From Streptomyces sp. NBC_01216 (GTDB taxonomy: Bacteria; Actinomycetota; Actinomycetes; Streptomycetales; Streptomycetaceae): a DNA stretch of 64,000 nucleotides. The position numbers and the translations under genes are program-made. The notes under the pieces were generated by a model. It had not been told where the DNA came from. It was given only the letters and a program-made list of their open reading frames with translations, and did no database searches. The DNA lies in contig NZ_CP108677.1 of the NCBI RefSeq assembly GCF_035994945.1, forward strand, positions 6,944,001 to 7,008,000, read 5' to 3'. Positions within the stretch are counted from its first letter, which is position 1, and each line of letters begins with the position of its first letter. Shown one piece after another: positions 51,254 through 61,237 of the stretch.

Positions 51254-53428
51254 TCAGCGGCCGTGCCCCAGGTCGGCCGCCAGGCGGCGTACGAGGTCCG
51301 CTGCCGCGTCGGGGATGACCGTGCCGGGCGGGAAGACGGCGGCCGCCCCCATCTCCAGGAGGGTGGGCACGTCCTGGGGCGGGATGACTCCGCCGACCAC
51401 GATCATGATGTCCTCGCGGCCCTCCGCGGCGAGTTCCTCCCGCAGCGCGGGCACGAGCGTGAGGTGTCCGGCCGCCAGCGAGGAGACGCCCACGATGTGG
51501 ACGTCCGCCTCGACGGCCTGTCGGGCGACCTCCGCCGGGGTCTGGAAGAGGGGACCGACGTCCACGTCGAAGCCCAGGTCGGCGAAGGCCGTGGCGATCA
51601 CCTTCTGGCCGCGGTCGTGCCCGTCCTGGCCCATCTTGGCGACCAGGATGCGCGGGCGACGGCCCTCGGCCTCCTCGAAGGCGTCCACCAGGGCGCGCGT
51701 GCTCTCCACGGACGGGGACTCCCCGGCTTCGTTGCGGTACACATCGGAGATCGTACGGATCTGGCCCGCGTGCCGTCCGTACACCTTCTCCAGGGCGTCG
51801 GAGATCTCACCCACCGTCGCTTTCGCCCGAGCGGCCCGCACGGCCAGCTCCAGCAGGTTCCCCGAACCTCCGGCGGCCCGGGTGAGGTCGTCGAGCGCGG
51901 CCAGGCACGCCCGCTCGTCCCGTTCCTCGCGCAGCCGTCGCAGCTTCTCGATCTGCCGGGCGCGCACGGAGGAGTTGTCGACCTTGAGGACGTCGATCTC
52001 CTCGTCGCCGTCCACGCGGTACTTGTTCACACCGATCACCGGCTGCCGGCCGGAGTCGATCCGGGCCTGCGTGCGGGCGGCGGCCTCCTCCACACGCAGC
52101 TTCGGGATGCCCGCGTCGATGGCCTGCGCCATGCCGCCGGCGGCCTCGACCTCCTCGATGTGCTGCCAGGCCCGGCGGGCCAGGTCGTATGTCAGCCGCT
52201 CCACGTAGGCGCTGCCGCCCCAGGGGTCGATGACCCGGGTGGTGCCCGACTCCTGCTGGAGGAGCAGCTGGGTGTTGCGGGCGATGCGGGCGGAGAAGTC
52301 GGTCGGCAGGGCGAGGGCCTCGTCGAGGGCGTTGGTGTGCAGCGACTGGGTGTGGCCCTGGGTGGCCGCCATCGCCTCCACACAGGTGCGGGTGACGTTG
52401 TTGAACACGTCCTGCGCGGTGAGCGACCAGCCGGAGGTCTGCGAATGGGTACGCAGGGAGAGCGACTTGGCGTTCCGCGGGTCGAACTGCCTCACCAGCT
52501 TCGCCCACAGCAGCCGGGCCGCGCGCAGTTTGGCGACCTCCATGAAGAAGTTCATGCCGATCGCCCAGAAGAACGACAGGCGCGGCGCGAACGCGTCCAC
52601 GTCCAGTCCGGCCTCCCGGCCCGCGCGGATGTACTCCACTCCGTCCGCGAGCGTGTACGCCAGCTCCAGGTCGGCCGTGGCCCCCGCCTCCTGGATGTGA
52701 TATCCGGAGATGGAGATGGAGTTGTAGCGCGGCATGTGCTGCGAGGTGAAGGCGAAGATGTCGGAGATGATCCGCATCGACGGTTTCGGCGGATAGATGT
52801 AGGTGTTGCGGACCATGAACTCCTTGAGGATGTCGTTCTGGATGGTCCCGGTCAGCTTGTCCGCCGGTACGCCCTGCTCCTCCGCCGCCACGATGTACAG
52901 CGCGAGGACGGGCAGCACGGCGCCGTTCATCGTCATCGACACGGACATCCTGTCCAGTGGGATGCCGTCGAACAGCGTCCGCATGTCGTAGATCGAGTCG
53001 ATGGCGACACCCGCCATGCCGACGTCTCCGGTGACACGCGGATGGTCGCTGTCATAGCCCCGGTGTGTGGGCAGGTCGAAGGCCACCGACAGGCCCTTCT
53101 GTCCCGCCGCCAGATTGCGCCGGTAGAAGGCGTTCGACTCCTCCGCGGTGGAGAAACCCGCGTACTGGCGGATCGTCCAGGGCTGGTTGACGTACATCGT
53201 CGGGTACGGGCCCCGCAGATACGGCGCGACGCCCGGGTACGTGCCCAGGAAGTCCACGTCCTCCAGGTCACGCCCGGTGTACAGCGGCTCGACCGTGATC
53301 CCCTCGGGCGTCTCCCACCGCGGGTCGTCCCCGCCGGACGCCCGCTTCACGGCGGTGCGCCACTCCTCGGTGCTGCCCGCCGGAGACGGGGTCCCCAGTT
53401 CGATCCCGGTGAAGTCGGGGATTCCCAT
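51254..53428 (-). CDS. mutB: Methylmalonyl-CoA mutase large (catalytic) subunit
   Basis: A 724-residue adenosylcobalamin-dependent mutase that interconverts methylmalonyl-CoA and succinyl-CoA. The barrel domain has [40 protein letters not shown] and [20 protein letters not shown] with [20 protein letters not shown]. The C-terminal B12 domain has [20 protein letters not shown], where DxHxxG supplies the cobalt ligand, and [20 protein letters not shown]. The start ATG overlaps the mutA stop by one base (TGATG). The enzyme links odd-chain, branched-chain and polyketide precursor metabolism. Confidence 0.97.
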   Translation of the reverse strand: MGIPDFTGIELGTPSPAGSTEEWRTAVKRASGGDDPRWETPEGITVEPLYTGRDLEDVDFLGTYPGVAPYLRGPYPTMYVNQPWTIRQYAGFSTAEESNAFYRRNLAAGQKGLSVAFDLPTHRGYDSDHPRVTGDVGMAGVAIDSIYDMRTLFDGIPLDRMSVSMTMNGAVLPVLALYIVAAEEQGVPADKLTGTIQNDILKEFMVRNTYIYPPKPSMRIISDIFAFTSQHMPRYNSISISGYHIQEAGATADLELAYTLADGVEYIRAGREAGLDVDAFAPRLSFFWAIGMNFFMEVAKLRAARLLWAKLVRQFDPRNAKSLSLRTHSQTSGWSLTAQDVFNNVTRTCVEAMAATQGHTQSLHTNALDEALALPTDFSARIARNTQLLLQQESGTTRVIDPWGGSAYVERLTYDLARRAWQHIEEVEAAGGMAQAIDAGIPKLRVEEAAARTQARIDSGRQPVIGVNKYRVDGDEEIDVLKVDNSSVRARQIEKLRRLREERDERACLAALDDLTRAAGGSGNLLELAVRAARAKATVGEISDALEKVYGRHAGQIRTISDVYRNEAGESPSVESTRALVDAFEEAEGRRPRILVAKMGQDGHDRGQKVIATAFADLGFDVDVGPLFQTPAEVARQAVEADVHIVGVSSLAAGHLTLVPALREELAAEGREDIMIVVGGVIPPQDVPTLLEMGAAAVFPPGTVIPDAAADLVRRLAADLGHGR

Positions 53429-55245
53429 CAGGACACTCCCATACGGTCGAGGGTGGCGGAGAGCACGGCGACCGCGTCGCACCCCGAGAAGACGTACGCG
53501 TCCACACCGGCGTACGAGCCGGGACGGCCCGCCAGCGTGACGTGCCGGGCGCCCGCGGCGCGCAGGTCCGCGGCGGCGGACTCGGCCTGCTGCTCGTAGA
53601 GGGTGTCGCTGGAACACAGACAGACCTCGGCGGCCCCGCTGTCCTCGAAGGACCCCTCGGAGACGGACTCGACGCCGCCCGCCTGGAACAGGTTGGCGGC
53701 GAAGGCGAGCCGGGCCGTGTGCGCGGCGGCCGGCCCGAGCGGCGCCAGGAAGACCCGGGGCCGGGAGCCGGTGGCCGCGAGGTGGGCGTCGGAGCGGGCG
53801 CGCAGCTCCTCGTACGCCTCGTCGCGGCGCACGCGCGGAAGGCCGCCGTCCGGGCCGGCCGGTGCCGGCTCGCGCACCAGCGGCTTCTCCGCCAGGTGCG
53901 GGAACTCGCTGACACCGGTGACGGGTTCCCGCCGTTCGGCGAGCCGACGGGCCCGCGCCTCCCACGTCGCGGCCAGGTCCCGACGGAGACGACCGGTCCG
54001 CAGCGCGCGCGCCTGGCCTCCCGTGCGCTCGATCTCCTGGAAGAAGTCCCAGGCGGCCCGGGCCACCTCGTCGGTCAGTGTCTCCACGTACCAGGAGCCG
54101 CCCGCCGGGTCGATCACCCGGGCCAGGTGCGACTCCTCGACGAGGATGGTGGAGGTGTTGCGGGCGATCCGCCGCGCGAACGCGTCGGGCAGACCCACGG
54201 CGTGGTCGAAGGGGTGGACGGAGACCGCCTCGGCGCCCCCGACCCCGGCGGCCAGGGTGGCGATCGTCGTCCGCAGCATGTTCACCCACGGGTCCCGCGC
54301 CGTCATCATCACGGAGGACGTCACCGCGTGCTGGAGCTGTGCCCCGGCCGCGGGAGCCCCGCACGCCTCCGCCACCCGGGCCCACAGCCGTCGCGCGGCA
54401 CGCAGCTTGGCGATCGTCAGGAACTGGTCGGCGGTGGCCGCGTACCGGAACTCCAGCTGCCCGAGGGCCTGCTCCAGCGTCAGGCCGCCGTCGGTGAGGG
54501 CCCGCAGGTAGGCGACGCCGGTGGCCAGCGCGGAGCCCAGCTCCTGTGCGGCCGAACCGCCCGCCTCGTGGTACGGCAGGGCGTCCACGGTCAGTGCCCG
54601 CATCCCCGGGTACTCCTCGGCGCACCGCCGCGCGAGACCGACGGCGACGGGGAAGCCGTCCGCGTCGTACGCCGCCCCGGTCCGGGCCTCCGAGCCCAGC
54701 GGATCGGCGCCGAGGTTGCCGCGGGCCGCCTCGGGGGAGACACCGCGGCGCGCCTGGAGGCGGAGCAGTTCGGACGAGGCCGCGGCGGTTTCCGGGCCCG
54801 CGTCCAGGACGACGGGAGCCAGATCGAGGTAGACGCCCCGCAGGACCCGGTCCAGCGCGTCCGCCGGAATGGCGTCCCGTCCCACGGACAGCCACAGGGA
54901 GGTGACCCCGTTCTCCAGATCCGTGAGGACCGCCTCACCGTCCGCCACCGCGTGCCGCTGGCGTACGTCCCAGCCACCCGCGGTGTTGCCCTCGGCCCGG
55001 CCGGACCGGACGAAGGGCGCGAACCCGGGCACGCCGGGGTCGGGTGCGCCGCCCCCGGCCGTGTACAGGGGGCGGGCGCGCAGGCCGTCCTCCAGCGCGG
55101 TGGACAGGACGTCCTCCGCCTCGGCGTCCGGAACGTCCTTGCCCGACCTGCTCAGCACACCCGCCACGAGGCGTTGCCACTGCGCATGGGTCGCTGCGGG
55201 GAATTCGGCGGCCAGAGAGAGGCCGTCGTCAGGCAGCACAGTCAT
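53428..55245 (-). CDS. mutA: Methylmalonyl-CoA mutase small subunit
   Basis: A 605-residue protein homologous to MutB but without the cobalt-binding DxHxxG. It has the barrel features [25 protein letters not shown]-like [20 protein letters not shown] and [20 protein letters not shown] with [14 protein letters not shown]. The Rossmann-like end ([20 protein letters not shown]) keeps the fold. The small subunit is structural. It opens the mutA-mutB-meaB operon with single-base and 4-base junctions. Confidence 0.95.
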   Translation of the reverse strand: MTVLPDDGLSLAAEFPAATHAQWQRLVAGVLSRSGKDVPDAEAEDVLSTALEDGLRARPLYTAGGGAPDPGVPGFAPFVRSGRAEGNTAGGWDVRQRHAVADGEAVLTDLENGVTSLWLSVGRDAIPADALDRVLRGVYLDLAPVVLDAGPETAAASSELLRLQARRGVSPEAARGNLGADPLGSEARTGAAYDADGFPVAVGLARRCAEEYPGMRALTVDALPYHEAGGSAAQELGSALATGVAYLRALTDGGLTLEQALGQLEFRYAATADQFLTIAKLRAARRLWARVAEACGAPAAGAQLQHAVTSSVMMTARDPWVNMLRTTIATLAAGVGGAEAVSVHPFDHAVGLPDAFARRIARNTSTILVEESHLARVIDPAGGSWYVETLTDEVARAAWDFFQEIERTGGQARALRTGRLRRDLAATWEARARRLAERREPVTGVSEFPHLAEKPLVREPAPAGPDGGLPRVRRDEAYEELRARSDAHLAATGSRPRVFLAPLGPAAAHTARLAFAANLFQAGGVESVSEGSFEDSGAAEVCLCSSDTLYEQQAESAAADLRAAGARHVTLAGRPGSYAGVDAYVFSGCDAVAVLSATLDRMGVS

Positions 55246-55540
55246 GCTCGGATGCTAGGCCAGGCCCACAAAGGAGCGCAGGGGAGGTGGCTGTGACCTT
55301 GGCCTCCCCGAGGTGACCTTGATCGAGACGGGGGTCCGTGCTGGCCGGGCCGGCCCCCGGGCGCGGCGCCACCGCCCCGTGCCCCGCCCCGGGAGGCCGG
55401 GCCGGCCCCGCGACTCCTCGCGGGAGGAAACGGAGCCCTCGCGACGGCGCCCCGTAGCGGTCCGGGGGTGCGCGGCAGCGGCGCGGGAGCCGGTCCGCAC
55501 CGGGACGGTCCCCCTCGCGGCGCGGGTCCCCGACGCGCGA
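55246..55540. other. Intergenic region upstream of mutA
   Basis: About 295 bases between the mutA start and the TetR stop. It must hold the mut promoter. It is very GC-rich with several short G/C runs but no clear promoter, operator or gene. Confidence 0.45.
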
Positions 55541-56305
55541 TCAGGTCCGTTCCTCGCGCGTGCCGTTCGCGCCGGCACCGGGTTCCGTGGCGTGCGGGGT
55601 CTCCCGCGTGCGGGCCAGTGTGGCCTCGGCGCTGTCCAGCAGCATCTCCAGGGCCGCCGGGTAGGCGCTGTTGTTCATGCGGGCCACCAGCAGGGGGGCC
55701 GTGGCCGCGATATGGGGGTGGGTCTCGGCGGGCAGTCGGGCGTAGGTGGCCTGCCAGACCGCTTCGTCGGCGGCCCTGGCGGCGTGCGGAAGGGCGAGGC
55801 CGGCCGCGTCCAGCGCGGCGAAGGCCAGCGTCTGGTCGATGAACGCGTGATAGATCCGCACCGCCTCCGGGGCGGGGAGACCCGCGGAGCGCAGCACTCC
55901 GAGGATCGCCTCGTCCGCCGCGATCTCGTGCGCCCGGCCGCTGACGCGGCTGGCCGTCAGCACGGCCGCCTGCGGGTGGGCCAGGTACGCGGTGTAGATG
56001 CGCACACCCAGGTCGCGCAGGTCGGTACGCCAGTCGCCGGTGCTCCGCCGGCCGTGCATGGCACGTCCGATCAGCGCGTCGGCGATCGCCAGCGTGAGGT
56101 CGTCCGAACCGCGGAAATAGCGGTACAGGCTGCTCGGGTCGGCGCCGAGCGCGGCGCCGAGCCGCCGCACTGTCAGCCCTTCCCTGCTGGGCTGCTCCAG
56201 TAGGCGCATCGCGGTCTCGACGATGAGTCGCTCGGACAGGACGACCCCCTGCTTGGTTGGTTTTCTTCGCCTGCGTGCCGCCTCGGGCACCACTTCCTTC
56301 GGCAT
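55541..56305 (-). CDS. TetR-family transcriptional regulator
   Basis: A 254-residue repressor. The HTH is in LTVRRLGAALGADPSSLYRY with FRGSDDLTLAIADALIGRAM, preceded by a lysine/arginine-rich arm (EAARRRRKPTKQGVVLSERL). The C-terminal domain is a long helical TetR_C type (YTAYLAHPQAAVLTASRVSG). It diverges from the saccharopine dehydrogenase-family gene with a palindrome at 56353 between them, so it probably represses that gene and itself. The start at 56305 is chosen; an ATG 28 codons upstream exists. Confidence 0.9.
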   Translation of the reverse strand: MPKEVVPEAARRRRKPTKQGVVLSERLIVETAMRLLEQPSREGLTVRRLGAALGADPSSLYRYFRGSDDLTLAIADALIGRAMHGRRSTGDWRTDLRDLGVRIYTAYLAHPQAAVLTASRVSGRAHEIAADEAILGVLRSAGLPAPEAVRIYHAFIDQTLAFAALDAAGLALPHAARAADEAVWQATYARLPAETHPHIAATAPLLVARMNNSAYPAALEMLLDSAEATLARTRETPHATEPGAGANGTREERT

Positions 56306-56352
56306 CACACCGCCCTTCCTCGTGCTTTCCCAGGATATGCCAACAGCATTGA

Positions 56353-56365
56353 CGCATGTGATGCG
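56353..56365. promoter_or_regulatory. Palindrome between divergent TetR and dehydrogenase genes
   Basis: CGCAT-GTG-ATGCG, 5-base arms around a 3-base centre, about 50 bases from the TetR start and 65 from the dehydrogenase start. Its position suggests the TetR operator. TTGACG just before it may be a -35 box. Confidence 0.5.
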
Positions 56366-56428
56366 GGGGGCCTTCCATGTGCGCATCCGAAAGGCCTCGG
56401 CCTGTTGCAGATGAAAGGCAGCCCTGCC

Positions 56429-57640
56429 ATGCGAGTACTGCTTGTGGGCGCGGGTGGCGTAGGCACCGCGATCACCCGGATCGCCGCCCGCCGCTCCTTC
56501 TTCGACCACATCGTCGTCGCCGACTACGAGCTTCCCCGGGCCGAGGCGGCGGTGGCCGCGCTGGGCGAGGCCGGGACGCGCTTCAGCGCGGCGCGCGTCG
56601 ACGCCTCCGACCGGGCCGCGGTCGAGACCCTGCTCACCGAGCGACGCTGCGACGTCCTGCTGAACGCCACCGATCCGCGGTTCGTGATGCCGTTGTTCGA
56701 GGCATCCCTGGCGGCCGGGGCGCACTACCTCGACATGGCGATGTCCCTGTCCTACCCGCACCCGGAGGCGCCGCACGAGCGGTGCGGGGTGAAACTGGGC
56801 GACGCCCAGTTCGAGCGCGCCGACGACTGGGAGAAGTCGGGGCGGCTCGCGCTGGTCGGCATCGGAGTCGAACCGGGCCTCTCCGATGTGTTCGCCCGAT
56901 ACGCCGCCGAGGAGCTCTTCGACGAGATCGAGGAGATCGGTGTCCGGGACGGCGCCAACCTGACCGTCGACGGCTACGACTTCGCGCCGTCCTTCTCCAT
57001 CTGGACGACCATCGAGGAATGTCTCAACCCGCCGGTGGTCTGGGAGAAGGACCGCGGCTGGTACACCACCGCGCCCTTCAGCGAGCCGGAGACCTTCGAC
57101 TTCCCCGAGGGCATAGGTCCGGTCGAGTGCGTCAACGTCGAACACGAGGAGGTCCTGCTCATCCCGCGCTGGGTGGACGCCGGGCGGGTGACGTTCAAGT
57201 ACGGTCTCGGCGACGAGTTCATCGAGACCCTCAAGACCCTCCACAAACTGGGCCTGGACCGCACGGAGAAGGTGACCGTGCCCGGCGGGGCCCAGGTCTC
57301 CCCGCGGGACGTCGTCGCCGCCTGTCTCCCCGACCCGGCCACGCTCGGGGACCGGATGCGCGGCAAGACCTGCGCGGGCACCTGGGTCAAGGGCACCAAG
57401 GACGGAGCGCCCCGCGAGGTGTACCTGTACCACGTCGTCGACAACGAGTGGTCGATGCGCGAGTACGGCTCCCAGGCCGTGGTCTGGCAGACCGCCGTCA
57501 ACCCGGTCGTCGCCCTGGAGCTGATGGCCGCCGGCACCTGGAGCGGCTCCGGGGTGCTCGGCGCCGAAGCCTTCGACCCCCGTCCTTTCCTGGATCTGCT
57601 GACCGCGTACGGCTCCCCCTGGGGCCTGCGCGACCAGTAG
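56429..57640 (+). CDS. Saccharopine dehydrogenase-family oxidoreductase
   Basis: A 403-residue protein. The N-terminal Rossmann motif MRVLLVGAGGVGTAITRIAA is followed by VVADYELPRAEAAVAALGEA, DVLLNATDPRFVMPLFEASL and GAHYLDMAMSLSYPHPEAPH. The central part VGIGVEPGLSDVFARYAAEE and the end WQTAVNPVVALELMAAGTWS are typical of the lysine-forming/saccharopine reductase-like family (LYS9 type). Many bacterial members act on other amino or imino acids; the substrate is not known. The start at 56429 matches the domain onset; ATG at 56411 is possible. Confidence 0.9.
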   Translation: MRVLLVGAGGVGTAITRIAARRSFFDHIVVADYELPRAEAAVAALGEAGTRFSAARVDASDRAAVETLLTERRCDVLLNATDPRFVMPLFEASLAAGAHYLDMAMSLSYPHPEAPHERCGVKLGDAQFERADDWEKSGRLALVGIGVEPGLSDVFARYAAEELFDEIEEIGVRDGANLTVDGYDFAPSFSIWTTIEECLNPPVVWEKDRGWYTTAPFSEPETFDFPEGIGPVECVNVEHEEVLLIPRWVDAGRVTFKYGLGDEFIETLKTLHKLGLDRTEKVTVPGGAQVSPRDVVAACLPDPATLGDRMRGKTCAGTWVKGTKDGAPREVYLYHVVDNEWSMREYGSQAVVWQTAVNPVVALELMAAGTWSGSGVLGAEAFDPRPFLDLLTAYGSPWGLRDQ

Positions 57641-57712
57641 TCGCCCGACCGGCCCCCGCCCCGGGGAGAGGGCCGGGGCGGCAGGAGGGCGTGCCGCGGC
57701 CGGTCAAGGGAG

Positions 57713-57738
57713 GAGGGGAGGCCGCACGGCCTCCCCTC
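57713..57738. terminator. Bidirectional hairpin
   Basis: GAGGGGAGGC pairs with GCCTCCCCTC (10 pairs) around CGCACG. It lies between the convergent dehydrogenase and small-protein genes, two bases from the end of the latter. Confidence 0.85.
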
Positions 57739-57740
57739 GG

Positions 57741-57908
57741 TCAGATCGCGGCGCGCGTCCTGCTGAAGTCGACGGCGTGGTCCACCTCACGAAGGATCTT
57801 CTCCGCCGTCCGGCTCACCTCGGCCGGTATGTCGCCCAGTTCCTTGACGAGCCCCGCGTAGATGGGAGCGTCGCCGGGCGTTGCGTGGGCACGGTCCTGC
57901 AGATTCAC
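57741..57908 (-). CDS. Small hypothetical protein
   Basis: A 55-residue acidic helical protein from the GTG at 57908: VNLQDRAHATPGDAPIYAGL, then VKELGDIPAEVSRTAEKILR. The composition differs from arginine-rich shadow frames, and it ends at a strong terminator. I recall similar 50-60 residue proteins in Streptomyces but no function. The longer ATG frame (57977) adds only basic low-complexity sequence. Confidence 0.6.
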   Translation of the reverse strand: MNLQDRAHATPGDAPIYAGLVKELGDIPAEVSRTAEKILREVDHAVDFSRTRAAI

Positions 57909-57988
57909 GGCTCTCGTCCTTCTCCGTCGGTGGAAACGGCTAGCGAGTGTACGGGGGTGGAACACCCCGGCCGTCACGCGGGTTCCGC

Positions 57989-58020
57989 GCGCCCCCGCGC
58001 CCCCGCGCCCCCGCGCCCCC
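57989..58020. repeat. Tandem repeat of GCGCCCCC
   Basis: Four uninterrupted copies of the 8-base unit, followed by a degenerate fifth (GCGCGCCC). It lies 40 bases past the lamin-tail gene stop and upstream of the small gene at 57741. Such a tract is prone to slippage. Confidence 0.85.
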
Positions 58021-58061
58021 GCGCGCCCGCCCTGCCGGAACGCCCACCGGCGGGCCAGGCG

Positions 58062-59471
58062 TCAGCAGGCGAGCGTCCCCCTGCGCAGCGCGTGACCGTC
58101 GGTGTTGTCGTCGTCGGACCAGTAGACGGGCTTGGAGCCGCCGACGCACTCACTCGCGCCCGCCACCGTGAAGCCCTCGTTGTTGAGGTCGGACATCCCG
58201 CTGGGGCGGTCGAAGACGGCGGTGGTGGCGAAGCCGCCGGAGGCGTCGACCCGCATGGTCCGGTGCATGCCGTGGCAGGTGTCGTCGCAGACCACCCAGA
58301 GGCGCTGGGCCTGCGGCTCCCACTGGAGCTCCATCACCCCCGCCGTGCCGCCGGCGGCCGAGGTGACGCGGGTGAAGGCGCCCGAGTCCTCCAGGACGTA
58401 GCCGTGGACCATGCCGGTGCCCTCGACGCCGACGAAGAACACCCCGCCGCTGTGCGCGCCGTATCCGGCCGGATCGTAGGCCGCGCCGGTCGCCACGTCC
58501 GTGAGGCCGGCGCCGGTCAGGTACGCGTCCGGGACCCAGGCCACGCCCTCGAGCCCGAGGTTGGCGCCCACCGACGGCAGGTCTGAGGTCAGGTTCCACT
58601 CCTTGGCGGCCGTGAGGGTGGAGCCCGTGCCGTTCACGTCGTACCTGAGGACGGAGAGGCGGCTGGTGCCGGACGCGTTGCCGTCCCGCTCGCTGGAGAC
58701 GAACACGCCGCCCGCGGACCCGGCGTCCGTGAGGGTGACGCCCTCGCTGTCGGGGACACCGGAGCCGCCCGGGAAACGGAGCGTCTTGCCGGACGACCAG
58801 CCGCCGGCCGTGTCCGGCGTCCAGCCGCCGGAGCCGTTCGGGAGCAGTCGCCACAGCCGGCCCGAGTTCTGGGCGGCCCACATCACCCCGGCCTCCTGGT
58901 ACAGGCCGCTGAGGTCCCGGCCGAAGACGTTCGACGCGTCGGCGGTCGCCACCGAGCCACCACCCGGCCAGGCCCCCGCGGCGGGCCCGCCGCCGCAGGC
59001 GTTCGCGGCACCGAGGGTGACCGCCGCCGCCGTGAATCCACCGGTGCCGTCGGCGCAGCGCGACCAGGAGGGCGCCGAATGGGTGCGCCAGGAGAAGGAG
59101 TCCACCAGGGTGCCGCCGTCCGGCAGGTACAGCCGCGCCTTGTCGTCGGAGCCCAGGCCGAAGGAGCCGTGCACGTCGAAGGCGAGGAACGCTCCGGGTG
59201 CCAGGGTGGTGCCCGACGCGATCGTGTGGCGGGAACCGTTCTTCTCGTCCTTCAGGATCCAGCCGGAGATGTCGACCGAGCCCGTCCCCTTGTTGTACAG
59301 CTCGATCGAGTCGCCGACGTCTCCGGTGGTCACCACCTCGTTGATCCGGACGTCGTCGGCCGGCGCGGCGTGAGCCGGTGCGGCGGTCAGGGCGCCGGCG
59401 GCCAGCACCGGGCCGGCGACGAGGAGGAGGGCAAGGCTGCGGCGCCAACTGCGGTCGCGTGAGTCCGTCAC
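58062..59471 (-). CDS. Secreted lamin-tail-domain protein
   Basis: A 469-residue exported protein. The GTG at 59471 leads into a signal peptide (SLALLLVAGPVLAAGALTAA, cleavage near AHAAP). Residues 35-140 form a lamin tail domain: DVRINEVVTTGDVGDSIELY, NKGTGSVDISGWILKDEKNG. The rest is a beta-propeller-like region with repeated GVFVSSERDGNASGTSRLSV, ANLGLEGVAWVPDAYL, GGVFFVGVEGTGMVHGYVLE and MELQWEPQAQRLWVVCDDTC. The last resembles esterase-like/phytase-like propellers. Lamin tail domains in bacteria accompany surface or extracellular hydrolases. Read alone. Confidence 0.85.
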   Translation of the reverse strand: MTDSRDRSWRRSLALLLVAGPVLAAGALTAAPAHAAPADDVRINEVVTTGDVGDSIELYNKGTGSVDISGWILKDEKNGSRHTIASGTTLAPGAFLAFDVHGSFGLGSDDKARLYLPDGGTLVDSFSWRTHSAPSWSRCADGTGGFTAAAVTLGAANACGGGPAAGAWPGGGSVATADASNVFGRDLSGLYQEAGVMWAAQNSGRLWRLLPNGSGGWTPDTAGGWSSGKTLRFPGGSGVPDSEGVTLTDAGSAGGVFVSSERDGNASGTSRLSVLRYDVNGTGSTLTAAKEWNLTSDLPSVGANLGLEGVAWVPDAYLTGAGLTDVATGAAYDPAGYGAHSGGVFFVGVEGTGMVHGYVLEDSGAFTRVTSAAGGTAGVMELQWEPQAQRLWVVCDDTCHGMHRTMRVDASGGFATTAVFDRPSGMSDLNNEGFTVAGASECVGGSKPVYWSDDDNTDGHALRRGTLAC

Positions 59472-59681
59472 GAATTTCCGTCCCGGGGTCGTTACGTCAG
59501 GGCGGCACGAGCGTCGCGGCACCGGCCGAACCGCCGCCCTCCGCGGGACGGGCGTGCGGTGAACGATGGGCCAACTGTCCCGTGGCCCCACCCTCGGCGC
59601 CCGGGGAGCCGGGCCGCCGGGGCAGGCGGTCCGCCCGCGCGCGACGGTGCCCGGCCAGGCGGCGGCCCGTGCCCCGGACCC

Positions 59682-60695
59682 TCACTGCAGCGCGCGCACC
59701 GCGGCCCGGAAGAGCAGCGGCGCACGGGAAGCCGCCGGCACGATCATCGCGGCGCGGCCCGGACGCAGGGCCGTACGCACGAGTGCCTCGGTCAGGAGCC
59801 GGTGACGTCTCGTCAGTCTGGCCCACCGCCGCGGATACTCCTCCGGGCGGCCGGCGACCAGACAGCCGACCGCCGCGGTGGCCGTCATGGCCGCCAGCGC
59901 GATGCCCTCGCCCGTCAGCGCGTCGACGTAGCCCGCCGCGTCCCCGATCAGCAGGACCCGTCCCGCCCGGCGCTCCCGCGCGCGGCTGCGCAGCGGCCCC
60001 GCGCCGCGTACGGTTCCGGCCTCCTTGCCCCGGAGTGAGGCGGCGAGGGCCGGAAAGGCGGTCAGGTGCTCCTCGTACGGGCGGCGCTCCCGGCTGAGCA
60101 CCGCGACGCCCACCAGCCCGTCGTCGACCGGCGTCACGTACGCCTCGCCGTGGCGCGACCAGTGCACCTCCACGAAGTCCGTCCACGGGGCGATCCGGTA
60201 GTGGCGCCGCATACCGAAGCGCCGCCCGGCATCGATCCGTACGTCGAGCCCCAGCGCCCGGCGCACCGGGGAGTGCAGACCGTCGGCGGCGATCAGCCAG
60301 CGTGCCGTGAGGCCCGCCGCGCGGACCCGGTCGTCGCTCTGGCGGATCTCCGCGACCTTCCCCTGCTCGACGCGTACGCCGAGCTCGCATGCCCGCCGCA
60401 GCAGCGCCGCCTGCAGAGCGGTCCTCCGTACGCCGAGGCCCCGTGCGTCCCGGAAGGGCGCCTCGACGCGGCGCGTGCCGTCCGTGTACCGGATTCCGCG
60501 CAGCTCCCGGCCGGGCGGCCGGACCCCGAGGTCGCGCAGGGCCGCCACGCCGCCGGGCATGATCCCCTCGCCGCACGCCTTGTCGAGGAGGCCGGTCCGA
60601 GGTTCGACCACGACCGTGTCCAGACCGGCTCGCGCCGCCTGGATCGCGGCCACCAGTCCGGCGGGTCCGGCCCCCGCCACGATGAGGTCGATCAC
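59682..60695 (-). CDS. FAD-dependent oxidoreductase, geranylgeranyl-reductase/SrsC-like
   Basis: A 337-residue flavoprotein. The GTG at 60695 overlaps the methyltransferase stop (GTGA). DLIVAGAGPAGLVAAIQAAR binds FAD, VRRTALQAALLRRACELGVR and WLIAADGLHSPVRRALGL are the family's GD/DG motifs, and VLLIGDAAGYVDALTGEGIA closes the site. In the described srsABC operon of Streptomyces griseus a flavin monooxygenase hydroxylates the phenolic lipid; order and types here are the same (PKS, methyltransferase, flavoprotein), so that role is inferred. Confidence 0.88.
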   Translation of the reverse strand: MIDLIVAGAGPAGLVAAIQAARAGLDTVVVEPRTGLLDKACGEGIMPGGVAALRDLGVRPPGRELRGIRYTDGTRRVEAPFRDARGLGVRRTALQAALLRRACELGVRVEQGKVAEIRQSDDRVRAAGLTARWLIAADGLHSPVRRALGLDVRIDAGRRFGMRRHYRIAPWTDFVEVHWSRHGEAYVTPVDDGLVGVAVLSRERRPYEEHLTAFPALAASLRGKEAGTVRGAGPLRSRARERRAGRVLLIGDAAGYVDALTGEGIALAAMTATAAVGCLVAGRPEEYPRRWARLTRRHRLLTEALVRTALRPGRAAMIVPAASRAPLLFRAAVRALQ

Positions 60696-61222
60696 GCCCG
60701 CACGTCCGCGACGGCGCGACTCCCGGCGAGCGCCTCGTTCTCGCACCGGATCCGCACGCTGAAGAGCACGGTGTCGAGCAGGGTGAACACCACGGCGGTC
60801 AGCCAGGCCCCGTGCACCAGGGGCAGCGCGAGTCCCTCGACGGCCACCGCCACGTAGTTGGGGTGACGCAGCCACCGGTACGGTCCGCCGGTGACCAGCG
60901 GAAGGCCCGGCACCACGATGACGCGGGTGTTCCAGCGCCTGCCCAGCGTGCGGATGCACCACCAGCGCAGCGCCTGCGCGGCGAGCACGAGGGCCATCAT
61001 CGGCCAGGCCAGCCAGGGCAGGAACGGACGCCCCGCCAGCGGGACTTCCACGAGGCACCCGGCCAGCAGGGCGATGTGCAGGACGACCATCGCGGGGTAG
61101 TGCCCCCGCCCGCTCTCGATGCCGCCGCGGGCCAGACTCCAGCGCCTGTTGCGTAGCGCGACGGCGAGTTCGACCCCGCGCTCCACGGCGACCGCCAGCA
61201 CCAGGCAGACGTACCACAGCAT
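60692..61222 (-). CDS. Isoprenylcysteine carboxyl methyltransferase-family protein, SrsB-like
   Basis: A 176-residue membrane methyltransferase with about five hydrophobic stretches. The family's C-terminal SAM/substrate block is GPYRWLRHPNYVAVAVEGLA, preceded by RWWCIRTLGRRWNTRVIVVP and followed by RIRCENEAL (E-x-x-L end). Family members in type III PKS operons O-methylate alkylresorcinol-type phenols. It begins 16 bases after the PKS stop and ends in a GTGA overlap with the flavoprotein gene. Confidence 0.9.
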   Translation of the reverse strand: MLWYVCLVLAVAVERGVELAVALRNRRWSLARGGIESGRGHYPAMVVLHIALLAGCLVEVPLAGRPFLPWLAWPMMALVLAAQALRWWCIRTLGRRWNTRVIVVPGLPLVTGGPYRWLRHPNYVAVAVEGLALPLVHGAWLTAVVFTLLDTVLFSVRIRCENEALAGSRAVADVRA

Positions 61223-61237
61223 CCCCAGCCCTCCGTC

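Noticed and set aside
57961..58030. GCGCCCCC repeats as a CRISPR array
   Set aside because: The units are 8 bases in direct contact with no spacers. It is a simple tandem repeat.
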